The notes: generated by a model from the sequence alone, not told the origin. Positions 22,909 through 35,364 are shown, numbered from the stretch's first letter. The stretch: DNA of 64,000 nt from Nymphaea colorata (GCF_008831285.2 NC_045150.1:12879868-12943867), one strand, 5' to 3'. Numbers and translations: made by a program.

Positions 22909-24312
22909 CTATGTCACCTGGGTACGGGTACGGGTATGAAAAACGGGTACTGGTACGGCCTAAGTCACAGTGGTACGCCGGTACGGTGGTACGGCCCGAT
23001 ACGTTTGGATCTGGATCCGGGTCAGATCCAGATCCAAACTACATTATAACTAAAAAAAAGTCAAAAAAATTACTTATCCTTTACTTTTTTTGTTTTTTTT
23101 ATACTTTAACATAAGAACTCTCATTAACAAGATGAAACATTGATAATTTATTCATGATGAGCCTCTTTTTATTGGCATTTTTGTTACAACTTGTGGTTTA
23201 ATTATATATAATAATTATTTTTTTTGAATTATTTATATATAATAGTTGTCGTACCCGTACCAAGATTTTAAAAAATGCCGTACCCATACCCCCGTACCCG
23301 TACCCGTGCCCGTACCCGTGCCCATACCATTGTGACATAGGGTACGGCGTTTTTGAAATTTATGGTATGGGTACGGTGAAAATTTAATGCAATAAAGTGA
23401 ATTTTTTAATTAAAAAAAATTGTAAATTTTGAACAAACAAGAAAACACCGTCTCATAATGAAAACATCAAATGTTTCTTTCATAGTTCTTACATATAATT
23501 TCATAAAAAAGAAACATAACAAAACTGAGATCTCGGATTAATATATTTCATTGTAAATTTTATTCATCTTCCACCTCTGATTTTGGACCTTAAATCAACA
23601 TTCATAGTGGTAAGTGTTGGCAAGGGCCTCAAAGAGAACATTAGATATCTAGACGAAACCTTCATGACCTCTCCTTGCAGGACCAACATGCACGCTTCAA
23701 AATGACCAGAATGGCTGTCACCAATCAAACACATTGCTAAAAGCAGAAAGCAATAGACTGGCAGGTTCTCATCATTGGCACAGATTTTCATATTACATGT
23801 TTTGAGCAAGATCTGCAACCTTTAACAATTGGAAGATAGCAAGAAGATTAGCATGAACATTGCATAACGAACAAGCAGAGGCAACATTCTTTCGATCAGG
23901 TGGAAGAAGAAACAGAGGCAAAGGGGATACGAAGAAACAGAGGTACCGTCCGTCGCCGTCCACCGGTCGTCTGTCCTCTGTCGCCGTCCACCGGTCATCC
24001 GTCGCCTGTCGCCGTCCACTGGTCGTCCGTCGGCGGTCGCCGTCCATCTATCCATCACCGGTCGCCGTCCGTCCGTCCGTCGCCTTTCATAATGAAGAGG
24101 AAGAAAGAGGCGGAGAAGAAGACGACCGTCGAGTCGTCGAACGATTTTAGGTTTTACTATTTTACATTTTTTTCGGATATAAACTTGGCTTGGATCTGGT
24201 TTCAACCCGGAACCAGATCCAAACGTACCACCGCGTACCGCCATACCGGTACTGCCGTTCCGGCGTACCGGTACCGGTACGCGGGTCACCGAGATGAACC
24301 GCGGTGACATAG
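22909..24312. mobile_element. Terminal-inverted-repeat element, 1404 bp, with 8-bp target duplication
   Basis: Starts CTATGTCACC and ends GGTGACATAG, flanked by TTCTGGAG at 22901-22908 and 24313-24320. Block R keeps the unoccupied site (TTCTGGACGCATGCATAG near 49063). An 8-bp duplication suggests the hAT superfamily; the terminal sequence is not one I recognise. The ends are rich in GGTACGGGTACGG words. An internal GTGACATAG at 23331-23339 preceded by GTACCCGTGCCC repeats is a second right terminus, so the element may be composite: a 431-bp MITE plus more. No transposase was seen. Confidence 0.85.
23945..24090. repeat. CCGTCCACCGGTCGTC-type minisatellite inside the TIR element
   Basis: About eight diverged copies of an 18-27-bp CGCCGTCCACCGGTCGTC-like unit in tandem. 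It gives long arginine/serine-rich frames on both strands that I consider artefacts of composition. Confidence 0.75.
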
Positions 24313-24329
24313 TTCTGGAGGCATGCATA

Positions 24330-24600
24330 GGCCCTCCTCCAACTTGCCATTAAAGAGGGTATTCCCAGGTAAGTCAAAGGAATGTGTTTCACTTCCAATC
24401 CCAGGCAATTTTGAATCTCCACGAGGGACATTTCCTGCACCTTGAATGGAGTGATTGTGGACTTTGGTGAGTTAATCGTGATGCCAACCTTCAACTCTGA
24501 TTTGTTTATGATAGATTGGGGATGCAACACATCTTTCTTTTTTGTTCGGCAAAAAATTGTGAGATCATATGTGGATACTACTGGTGGAAGTGGAAGGGAC
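24330..24600 (-). pseudogene. Older LINE reverse transcriptase fragment (part 1)
   Basis: The minus-strand frame shows YDLTIFC, a decayed (F/Y)ADDLxIF motif, followed by SELKVGITINSPKS and LTYLGIPSL, the usual order in plant L1 RT (after the catalytic DD, the KxxxNxxKS helix and the YLGxPL motif). The same fragment lies at 49080-49260 in block R. Its upstream half is at 40264-40420, separated by the younger LINE and Tat copy B. Confidence 0.75.
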
Positions 24601-24639
24601 ATAACACCCTATTCCCCTAGCCTGGGATAGAGATTAGAT

Positions 24640-26650
24640 TTATGACCCTTTCTTGCTTCCGCATCAAACCTGCTGGAGGACTCCTCCATAAATTTTATTA
24701 ATCCATCAGTGCCAAAAAACAATATTTACAGGGAAAACTAACAAAAATTGCTGCAACTTGCACAAGAGAAAACAATGAAACTCAAACTAAGGGCAGCAAG
24801 GAAAGAGTATGCACATCTGGATTTTCGATTGTGATGCGAAAAAGTTGAACTTTGTTAGCCACGATTTGGGGAGCAGCTCTATTTCCCCCTCTACCTGCAA
24901 TAAGAGAATTAAGCCAAAATTTCCATTTCCTGTTGTTAGCACTGATGATAATGATAGAACAACAATTGAAGTCAAAATGAAGTAACGTCCAAGCTAACAT
25001 TTCTGTCTCAGGGAAAGGAGATATCGATCTGCGGCAGAAAGGATTTTCTACGTCAAAAACATTTTTGGCTCCATTAACCTTAACCGCAACCCAGCAAGCA
25101 CCATTAGTTTTCCTAGATGCTATTTGAATAGTTCCATGGTTAGGATCAGTGGTTACCCATTTGCCCGGAAGAATGCCAAAACTGATCCAAAACCGCATTT
25201 CCAAAAGCTCCTCAGGCCGGTTATCAAGGAGGGCGGCAAAACTGTTGACACAGTCCAACCATGTCTGCGAGCACATGAAGTCTAAGGATCTGCTATCTCC
25301 CCCATGAAATCGCTTGTTTCTCCACTTCCATATACTCCAAATTACAGTTTGGAAGCAAATCCTCCAACATCGAGAGACCCAACCTCTCTTGAAGCTACAA
25401 CTGTACCAACGCTTTAATTCGTCGATGATATTTCTACCTCCCACAGTTTCCTTTCCAAATTTCTTAGAGACCAAATTCCATATTTTCCTAGCAAGATGGC
25501 ATTCCAGCACATGCCCATTTGACTCCTCAGCAACAGTACAAATATGACATCTATTTGGTAGGGAAAGACCCCTCTTCTTATGTCTATCTTGAGTAGAGAG
25601 ACGACCATTTAAAGCAATGTAAGTGAACCAACGACCACGAGGATGAACATCTTTGTTCCAAATGAGTTCCCTCCAAGTTTACTTAGGCCACTTCTCTCTA
25701 ATATCCTCCCAGGTATCTCTCACATTAGCTTCAAGGACAGGCCTCCCATCATAATGAAGAACATCCAGACCACTTCCCAATTGAGGTTTGGGCATGCTTC
25801 AGAAGAACTGCGCCGAATTGAGGAACAAGGAAAAGGTCAGATTCTAAAATTTGTTGGATGGTCATTGTTCTAGATTCTTGGAGGAATAAAAGTTCTTCTT
25901 CTAGGAGGGCATAGCCAAAACATGATCTCTCCATTTACCATACCAATAACTTATTTCGCCTCTGCCAATCTGCTACACAACATTTCCCTTAACAGGATAC
26001 CAGGACAAAATGCAGTTCTTGAAAAACCAAGATTGTTTCGCTCTGGGCTTAATAACCCATAAACTCCTAGGAGTAACATATTTCTTGCGACAAAGTTTGG
26101 CCCAATTTACTTCATGAGCACAGATGGAAAGGGACCATTTTACCTGGCACGCCTTGGACCATTCTTCTAGACGAAGTAATCCCACACCTCCCTCCGAGTA
26201 AGGTTAACAAACTTGGTCGCAAGCAATAAGGTGCCTAGCTCTAGAGTTCCCATCTCCTCCCCATAGAAAGTTGGCCATAGATGCAGCAAGTAGCCCAGAC
26301 ACCTTCTTAGGAAGAGCAAAGACTGACGCCTAGAAGCCAATAACGCTGCTAAGGATGTGTTTGAGGAGGCATAGTCGGTTAGCATAGGAGAGGGTGGCCG
26401 ACTTCCACAAAGAAAGCTGTTTTTCGACCTTGTTGATGAGAGGTTGACACCATTCATCCTTTAGTTTACCAGCGAACAAAGGCAGCCCAAGGTAAGACGT
26501 AGGGAGGGCATCACAAGGCCACCCAAGAGTGGCACAAATCCTGTCTTTCACCTCATCCGACACCGCATCAGAAAAATAAATATTAGATTTATGAGAGTTA
26601 ACCTTCAGACCAGCATTAGTCGCTAGGAGCCGCAAAGTTTCTTGCACTTG
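24640..26650 (-). pseudogene. Younger L1-type LINE, ORF2 C-terminal half
   Basis: Minus-strand frames give the region after the RT catalytic site (GLKVNSHKSNIYF, SYLGLPLF), the thumb (LSYANRLCLLKHILSSVIGF), the GLLRLEEW segment, the zinc-binding zf-RVT region with CHIC...HVLECHLARKIW (about 25480-25560), and an RNase H-like tail ending at 24782. Frameshifts near 26340 and 25950 and stops between segments make it a pseudogene. It is cut at 26650 by the Tat LTR; the N-terminal endonuclease and RT palm must lie beyond the assembly gap. Its ORF1 is at 38470-39889 on the same strand. Confidence 0.85.
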
Positions 26651-29600
26651 TGTTAACACCCCAAATTTTTCCACATCAAAATTGAAGCAATGTGAAAATT
26701 TCACAAAAGAATTGTGAAAATTTGCAATTTCAAAGCCAATTTCGAATCTAAAGAACAATTAGATTCAAATCGTGAATTTAACCCGATACACGAATCCCAA
26801 TGCAGGATTACGAGTCCAAATTCAATTGCAAATGTCATTTGAAATCCAAATCCAATTGCAAAATGCAAATTTTGACTTAGATCCAAGAATTGGATCTAAT
26901 TCAGTCTAAAATGCTACGTGGGACCCACGTGTGGGCCCCACCTAGCCCGTGTGGTCAAGAGCCCTCCCCAGGGGCCATGCCCCCCTCCATGTCAAAAAAA
27001 AAAATAATAAATAAATATTTTCTCTCAAATTAATTGAAGAAAAGTCATTTTCAAGAAGAAATAAAGGAGAAACCTAGGAAAAGAGAGACATTTATGTCTC
27101 TCTCTCTTCTTTAACCAGATCCTCCTTAAAGAAAAAAATCATTTCCAAGGAAGCAATTACTAGACTGGTCAAACTCACCTAACCTACTTAATCCAAGTAG
27201 GTTTGACCCGGGTGCACTCAAATGTGGTGCCAATTCCAGCTAGGTTCGGTCACAATGGGCTCAACATAGTCAAAACGTAAGTCTGTCTCATGATCCAATT
27301 AATGGACGAAAATAGACTTTGACCGAACCAAACCCACTTTGACTAAACTCAGTCAAAGTACAATTTAGCTCAATTAAGAGCTTTCTTGACCCAAATTTAT
27401 CAAATTACCTCAAATAAAGTCAAACTACTTGCAAATGAGCTTTGACTTTGGTCAATTGGTCGAAATTGATCAATTTGGACAATTTTGCCCTTCTGCGGTC
27501 AACTTAAGATTAAAAAGCCTAAAATGGTTTATGAAAGGCAAATAAACATTTGAATTTGTCAAATGCTTGAATCAAATACCAAATTTAAATTGAATTTCTC
27601 AAGTGAAAGTTTGATTCAGTTGAAATCCATTTTCAATCAAGTTTTGGACGAAAATACCCTTTTCGAACCAAATTTGATAAAATTTTTAAATTTTATTAAA
27701 ATTTAAATTTGATTATCATAATTCAATGGCATTTGGAGCTTAGTAACTAGGTTTTAACCTTATAAGCTCGATTTCAAACAAAAAAAAAATAAATAGTATA
27801 AAATAAGGGCAAAACCCTGTGTAAGGGCATTTTCGTCCAAAATTTTGGTCAAAATGGTCACCTAGGTCTGAACCCAAGTTGACCAAACCTAGCCCAGCCC
27901 ACCTAGCTCGTGGAAATGAGCTGAGAAATGGTCAATTAGAGCCTTTAAAGTCTATTTAACTCATTTTACAAGTCCCCAAGGTCTTAAGTAAGTTCCCAAG
28001 GTGAGTTAAGAAGGTGGTTGAACCCACCTCCTCCTCTATATAAACCTCCCCTTGGCCACTAAGGGGGAGGACGAAATTTTGGAGCATTCTATCAAATTGC
28101 TGCAGCCAAGGAGCTAGGAGGGAGAAGCCAAGGAAGAGAGAAGAGGTTCGTCCAAGCCCCCTTCCCCTTTTTCTCCCATTCTCTTCTTCACTTTCTTCTA
28201 TTCTCCCCATTGATTTTGCTAAGTTAGGGTGCTTAAGTGAACCCTTACTTAGGATTTTCGTGGTGAGAAGCCCTCTTTACCACTCCAAATTCCAGCAAGC
28301 AAGCTATTTCTTATTCTAGCTTTGCTAAGCTTGAATCCACGGTTGGATTCTTGCTTAGGATTGCTTGGGTTAGAAAACAAGTGAAGATGAAAGACAAACA
28401 TCAAGACCGACCGCAAGGTAGGTGATCTTAACTCACTTCTCTTCTACTTTAGCTTATTGTTGATTTATTTTAATTCCAACAATTCGTGGGAGGGTTTATT
28501 TTCATTTGCTTACGGCTGGGAATGATGTCCAGCTAAGGGAAACCTATGCTTCAATGTACATGTTAATGCATAATGCATGCATATGTCGGTTTTTCTTAAA
28601 TATGAACCCAAGTATCAAATTTCGAAATGGGCCCCAAGGCCACGTCCCTTTCAAAGGAACCAACTTAATACCATTTTGAACTCCCTACCATGAGAGAATC
28701 CCACGGTGAGAAAGTGATTTTGCTACATCACGTATGATGAAAATGCCTATAAGGGATGGATACGTTTTTATGAATGTGATCCACCCTTGCATGGCGAAAT
28801 GATGGACGAATAAGCTTGAGTATTGTTTTATTTTCTTTCTTATTCACAGTCATTTTGATTCATGTCTTTCAATTTAATTAATCAAGGGTAGTAGGGAAGA
28901 TTTGAAACAAGTTCTCAATCTTCCTACATAAAAGAACCCAGCCATGAATCATCATGATTCATGAGTCATGCGGTCCCTTGATAAAATTTCATTTTGAAAA
29001 GTAAGGTACGTATATGTATACATTGTTATATATGTACATATATGCATCCGATTTCTTGTCAAAAATTACATTCCTCCCTTAAAATCAGGTTGGAACATGT
29101 TTCCAAACCGGTCTTTAAGGAAATTGGCCATTTTTATTGATTTTTCTAGTGCAAGATTATAAATTACTTTCATTTCATTTTTACTTAATTTCAGCAAACC
29201 CATACGTAAGATGTATGTATGTTGTTGAAATCAGACCATGTTTTATAGGAATTGGTTTAAGAATATCAAAATTTACGTATTTGAAATACCAACCATCCTA
29301 GAATCATCCAAAGGAGTTGATGATTTCATTACTACGAAATCTGGAATTTGAATAGATTTGAAAAACTCATTGTTTCTATCTAAGAAACAAGTCCTTATTG
29401 GAATCAATGTCCACAATTTTCAGCTATTTAAATCAACACAAGGTCTGATTTTTAGCTATTTTGAGACAAAAGTGGACGTCATCCATGTCTCCCATCCGTT
29501 TCAAAGATTGAACTTGACATCATTTATATATTTTCATCATTTTGATAATTTTATGTCAAGCCTCAAGCTTATGGACTACATCTCTAATTCATGTGCTTAA

Positions 29601-30478
29601 TCATATAATGAGCACATATAGAGAAAGTCCTACATTTTAATCAATCTTCATGTATAGATTGTATGACGTGCAATACGGACTTTGAGAGATTATGAGGGAG
29701 TGAAGAATGTATGTTTCATATGAATGAATCTTGATGGATTATGAGAGAGAGAAGAATGAATGTTCCATATATTTTCCATTCTCGTTTCATGCATTCACTT
29801 TCACTCAAAAACAATGGCACCACATGCACATTCTCAAGAAATTAAGTGATTCAAATTTAAGTTGCAAAAAGTGACCAAGTCATATTGCAATGAGAATTTG
29901 TAAACTTCACTTAACTTCAAAAGAAAACACAAGCAATGCATTCATAATCTTTTGGCCAAAGTGCATTTGAAAAACAACATGTTTTCTAACAATTTGGAAC
30001 CTATGTTCTTTCAAAAGAATGAATTCTACAAATCACATGATTTGACAAAAGAAGAGTTCAAAATCAATTTTTATCATAAGATGATCATCATCATCTAGAG
30101 TTCACAACAAAGAACTCAATTCCAAATCTTCAAAAATCCTCAAGAATTATGTGTTTCAAATAACACCAAAACAAAGGATTTTAAACCAACTTGAAAACCC
30201 CCAATATTCAAATTCATTTATTCAAAAAAATGAATTTCGGTTCTTGAATCCAAAACCTCAATGCATAAGCATATAGGACTTACATCAATAACTCGTATAT
30301 GATCCAAATGATCTTTAGTCCTTGGTCTAATTACCCCTGTTAAAGGCGGCAGGAACGGTTGGACCTCGTACCGACGAGCGGATCCCTTTCTCTTGAAAAT
30401 TTTCTCAAAACCCCAATTTTAAAAGAATTTTGCTGACTCGCATTTCGACCTTCTTGAAAAGGGAGTGGGGTGCGAACA
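26651..30478 (+). repeat. 5' LTR of Tat element copy B
   Basis: TGTTAACACC...GAACA, 3828 bp, 15 bp longer than the copy A LTR. A 14-bp insertion near 29007-29025 (ACGTATATGTATAC-like) accounts for most of that. The left flank is LINE sequence ending TTGCACTTG. Confidence 0.88.
28037..28044 (+). promoter_or_regulatory. TATA box of the copy B LTR
   Basis: TATATAAA, about 1.39 kb into the LTR, followed by CCTCCCCTTGGCC. Identical in copy A. Confidence 0.5.
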
Positions 30479-30480
30479 GA

Positions 30481-30499
30481 TGGCACACCCGGTGGGACC
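30481..30499 (+). promoter_or_regulatory. Primer-binding site of Tat element copy B
   Basis: TGGCACACCCGGTGGGACC starts two bases after the LTR 3' end, as in copy A. Confidence 0.7.
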
Positions 30500-31242
30500 C
30501 GTCATTGTTTGTCTAAAGACTTATTTGGATCATATATGAGTTATTTTCACCAATGTCGGACATCAATTGCACAAAAAAAAAAAAAAATTAAACTCACAAA
30601 AATGCATACCGACATCATGTAGTGTACATTGAGGAGATTTCATGAACCTCATTCATTTCAATTTATCCTACCCCTCCTCAATTTAAGGATTGTATGCAGC
30701 CCATGTATGCTCTCAAAATTTCAAATCTATCTCTTAGGAATGTATGCAATAGAGCCATCTATTTTGCATCTTCTCATGAATTTTGAAAAACAAATCCTTA
30801 CCTATATCATATCCCGGTCATCATGTTGCCGGGCTATTTCTAGGACATTAGTCCAAGATATAGCCTTACAACTGGACCACCCAATTGGACTGAGAAGTCC
30901 CCCATTAGTACCGAAACGGACAATAGTCCCGGTATATCGATGGGTGAACAAGGAGAAATGGAGAGCCCAAATCTAGAAAACCCTTGGAGGAGTCAATGCT
31001 AGTACTATAAATTAGAATCATTTACCCATTTATTTTTCATAGGTTCCAAGACCAATTTTCAAAATAATGCATATAGGCAAGAGTCCTAGGAATTGCATTA
31101 TCAATTTTTCATTAACTGCTTGTTTGGACGCATGTGATGTTTTACTTTGCCCCTAAGTCCATGTCCAAACCCAATGTCAAAACTCTTCTCGAGTCTCTAT
31201 TGGGTCAATTCATGTCAAAGTCTAATACCTTCTCTTGTCTAG

Positions 31243-32454
31243 ATGGACTCAGAAAGTATCTTCCCATATGACCACATCCTATTCGGGTCATGTCAAGGCC
31301 GATCCGGACTTCGCATCATCCCAAGTGGAGTCTACCTACCTCAGTGGTATCTTTCATGGTACCCAACTTTTCGGTGTATGTTCCCGGATCACTTAGAGGA
31401 TTGCGGTCTTGAAGAAGCAGTCAGTCTTGCCATACAGCCTATCAATGGCAATCTAATCCATGCAATTGCTGAAAGATGGAACCCAAGGACCAACACATTC
31501 TGGTTTCCATGGGGTGAAATGACAATCACTCTTGATGAGTTCTCCAACATTATGGGTTTGCCAGAACCAAAAGGTGACCCAAGAGGTCCAATTGAAGACC
31601 AGTTCCTTGTAAACCAAGGTCAAGTCAAAACTCTAGAAGTGATTCGTAAACTCACAGGGAAAAGGAGTTGGCATTTTCTAGAGAAAGATGGACATCAATA
31701 TCTTCAACTACAAGAGCTTGGTGAAACATACTCCCAATTTGTCAACCCTGCGTCACTATCTAGAACTGTTGCAGACAAGTACAAAAACTCCATAGTGACT
31801 TGTACCGTGGGTCTTATCTTCTTCAATAATGAAGAACACGTAATGGATTTCCGCATAGCTCGCCTCTTCAGAAAATGGGGGCATGTCCAAGTCCGTCACA
31901 TTTCCATAGCAATGGCAGCCTTGGCATTCCTTTACAGAGGGTTGGCCAAATTTTCAATTGGAGATGCAGACTCGATAGAAGGATGTGTCTTTGCACTGCA
32001 AGCATGGTTCTACAAACATGTGGGGCCACAATCATGTCATTTTTAAAACACAGACAGTCAGTTATCTAGTATGGAGCACTACCGCAGAAAGATGGAGGAA
32101 GTTGATGACTCCACCATCATTTGGGACTTCTTTGATCGAGAGGTCATCAAGTCAAGATACACTTACAACCCAGTCAGAGGAAGTCTTCTATTGGGACCGT
32201 TTTTCATAATTGAATATCATCCGGAGCGTTGCCTCAGGCAATTCTCACTGCGTCAGAGGAAGGCATATCCAATTGAGTCGGAAGGAGCCATTGTGGAGTG
32301 TGAACTAGACACTGAAGAGTGGTCCGGGATATACACCTATGCCCAGCAACGTTGGGAATCATTTGCTCACTTGTATCTTGTCCTTGGTCCAGGAATGGGT
32401 CCCGAATATGTAAAATGGTGGGATGAAGTTCGCCCATCTATCCTTCTGTCCTAG
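31243..32454 (+). pseudogene. Plant mobile domain (PMD) gene of copy B, interrupted by one stop
   Basis: A 403-codon frame from ATG 31243 to TAG 32452-32454, with a single internal TAA at 32044-32046; copy A has CAA there (minus, 362-364). The PMD core FWFPWGEMTITLDEFSNIMG is at about 31498-31557. A neighbouring difference (GACGGT in A, GACAGT here, near 32055) is also a transition. The gene is in sense orientation, 184 bp before the gag ATG, so it would be read from the genomic transcript or a spliced form of it. The domain belongs to plant PF10536 proteins. Its function in a retrotransposon is not established, and I infer none. As it stands, a 267-residue N-terminal product could still be made. 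Confidence 0.85.
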
Positions 32455-32637
32455 ATTGTCATGTCTAATTCATTGTCATTAAGCCAAAATTTGTCAAGTT
32501 TTGTCAAGTTATGTTAAACTTTGTCAAGTTTTGTCATTCTCATCTTTCTTTTAATATGTAATCAAAATTTGTCACCTCTCATCAATTCACATCCTAACAT
32601 TTTCAATTTTTCTTCTTGCAAGGTGAACATCCGCTTT

Positions 32638-33990
32638 ATGGTTGAAACCAGAAGCCAAAGCCGGAGAAGGAGTGAAATGGAGCTTGATCAACCTTTTATA
32701 GGAGACAGGGGAGAAGAATCCTCCTCAGAAACACCTCCCAAGCTGGAAATAAATGACCCAGAATTTGAGGAATACAGAAGATTTCGGAAATACATGATCA
32801 TGTTCAATGAAGAACAAGCGCAGGCAGAAAAAGCCAAAAAGAAAGGGAAGAAAACAAGAAAGTACTCATCAAGCAGTTCAGACTCTTCTGAAGACGCTAC
32901 AACAGAATCTAGTAGTGAGGAAGAACCGAAAACTCCCAAGAAAAAGAAGAAGGGAGAATCCTGGAAAACAAAAATCCAGGAAGTTGAAAAAAAGTTAAAT
33001 GCAGTACAACTTAAAGGCAAGAACAAGAGGAATTTCACTTGCGAAGATTTCTACGAAAGCTTCGAAAATGACAAACACATAAAAAACTTGCCCAAGAAAT
33101 TTATCAAATTTGATGGCCATGGAGACCCAAAGGCACATTTGGCCATGTTCTTTGCTGAATGCTACAAATTCCGCCACAATCATAGGGCCCTCTTTCGATG
33201 TTTCCCTAGAAGCCTAGAAGGAATTGCAGCACAATGGTATCGGGAACACATCAACCCAGTGGAATTGAAAAATTTTGACATGTTAATCAACCTTTTCATC
33301 GAAAGGTTCATTCAAAACGTTGAAACTGCACCAACGATCACCACATTATGCTATCTAAAACAGAGGCCAGGTGAAAAGGTGAGAGATTTTATTCAGAGGT
33401 GGAGGTCTTCTTGCAACAAGATGAGAGACCCAATCTCTCAATCCCATGCACTGGGATTGATCGTAAACAATTTGACACAACCATTAAGGAGCCTCATTTC
33501 CAATGCTCCAATCAAGTCTTTCATCGATCTCACTGAGAGGGCAGAATGCATTGAAGCAGGAATTGAGAATGGAGCTTTTGATGCTGTCATCCCGGTAAAA
33601 GTAAGGGAAGATACAAAAAAGAATAGCAGAAGTCAGAATGCTCCAACCAACATCGTGGCCAACGCTGCAGCCTTCAAGAAAGAAAAGTCCGAATATCCTA
33701 AGAATAAAGGGGTAATGGACAAAGCTAGTGGCAGTAGTAGTGGCACCAAAACAAACATCCTGGATGGGGGTACGATAGAAAATTTACCCCATTACAACAA
33801 AGTTATGAAGAGGTCATGCATATGCTAATCGAAAGAGGTACTCTGTTTCTCCCAAAAGTCTCCAACCCCCCACCAATGATGGGGAAAAACAAAGAGCAAT
33901 TCTGCAAATTTCATCGCGCTCCAGGACATGATACAGAAGACTGCCTTGTACTTAAAAATATTGTGCAAGATGCAGTTGACAAAGAAATAA
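32638..33990 (+). pseudogene. gag of Tat element copy B
   Basis: I choose the ATG at 32638 (MVETRSQSRRRSE); the upstream in-frame stretch has no ATG. The order is a charged N-terminus, a serine/glutamate run and lysine patch (about 32815-32960), then the retrotransposon gag core with AQWYREHINPVELKNFDML and CYLKQRPGEKVRDFIQRWRS (about 33225-33420). The frame shifts near 33790; the following frame continues with FCKFHRAPGHDTEDC, a zinc-knuckle-like cluster of the Tat gag end. Gag forms the cytoplasmic particle that packages the RNA. Broken in this copy by at least one frameshift. Confidence 0.85.
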
Positions 33991-33999
33991 TCAAAGAGG

Positions 34000-35206
34000 T
34001 CAGTGAACAGCCGGACATTCTCAAGAATCCTTTTCCTAAACATGGCAAAGGAATAGTTTCGATGGTCAGATTTTCAACAGGTCGTCAAATTATGGTGACA
34101 AACAAAAGGGATACAGCGTCCCTGGATTTCTTTGGATTGCTTTTCAAACATGATAAAGGATCCATCAATGCACAAACCGGACTGGTTAAACAAGACCATC
34201 TGACAGAGATTGATCAGAAGTCACAAGTGTGCGACCCTGAACCATTGGAATCCATTTTCAATGAATTGGACCCCTTACCTGAAGTCAAGAAGGGAGGGTT
34301 TAGCCCAAACAGGGGGAATGAATGGGCTTTTGAATTATGTGAAAATAGTCCGATCATATTCTCTGATAAAGATCTACCAACTGGAGGTGCATCGCACAAT
34401 GACGCCTTGCACATAGTGATAGAGACAAGGGGCACCAGAGTCTCCCACGTTTTAATTGATGGTGGAGCAAGCCTGAACATCTGTCCACAACAAACAGCTC
34501 GTGAGTTGGGCATAAGACAGGCTGACTATACTCCATCCAAAATTTTCATCCATGGATATGACGGGACAGGACAACCATGCCTAGGATGCATATGTCTGGA
34601 TTTGAATATTTCTGAGACGTATCATCGGGTTTTATTTCATGTGGTGGATATAGAACCCTCCTTCAACTTGTTGCTTGGCAGGCCATGGATCCATGCTACC
34701 AATGCAGTTCCCTCCACTCTACATCAGTGTGTCAAATGGACTTACAACGGGAATTCTATAACCATCTATGCAGAGGATAGGGAAAGTCGGCTTGTACACC
34801 CAATGATTCCGGTACCAACATATACAATTGAGGTACCCAGTATTCGAGTCTGCAAAGAAGAAGAAATATCTCAAAGTCTTAGCAGGTTGGCCATTCAGAA
34901 ACCAAAGAAACAGGTATGGGTGAAAAGGGGTACCAAACTTGAAACAAGTTACAAAAGTCATCCGTTGTTCAAGAAATTCTGCCAGAATGAGAAAGGATTG
35001 GATTACTCATACGCCATGGCTACCAGCCATTTACTGGCCTTGGCAAACATGAAAATGGAATCTTGGAACCAGTTACCTTGATAGGACAACGAGGCACTCA
35101 AGCCTTGGGGTGCCAAAGCTATGAAAAAGTGGATGTTGAGGAAGAATTCAAGCCAGTACCTTTCGTCAAGAGCAATACCATAGGCGGATGTTCACCATCA
35201 ATTTGA
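34000..35206 (+). pseudogene. Protease region of Tat element copy B
   Basis: Retropepsin active site VLIDGGASLNICPQQTA at about 34450-34500, then the flap and C-terminal region with SFNLLLGRPWIHATNAVPS (about 34658-34715). DGG in place of DTG/DSG is usual in this lineage. The first frame stops at 35081. Comparison with the old relic (8572-8680) shows the natural frame continues as ...ENGILEPVTLIGQ to a TGA at 35204-35206, so a frameshift lies near 35050. Confidence 0.85.
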
Positions 35207-35364
35207 ATCAACAAATCCGCCATCATTTTGTCATTTTGTCGTCATTGTACTCAAATAGACCAAGTGTCTTCATTTTGTAATACCTTCAAAAATACAATGA
35301 CAAATGCAAATTACTTCCATATACAATGTCTCAAATTTCATCTAACTTCTTTACAATCTTTAGG

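Noticed and set aside
23860-24328. Frames of 96-168 codons rich in Arg, Ser and Thr on both strands
   Set aside because: Produced by the CCGTCCACCGGTCGTC minisatellite within the TIR element.
1-32407. Composite transposon (inverted elements carrying the TNL gene between them)
   Set aside because: The elements are LTR retrotransposons facing outward with 5' LTRs inside, one lies in a LINE and the other does not, and no common target duplication is visible. Separate insertions are simpler.
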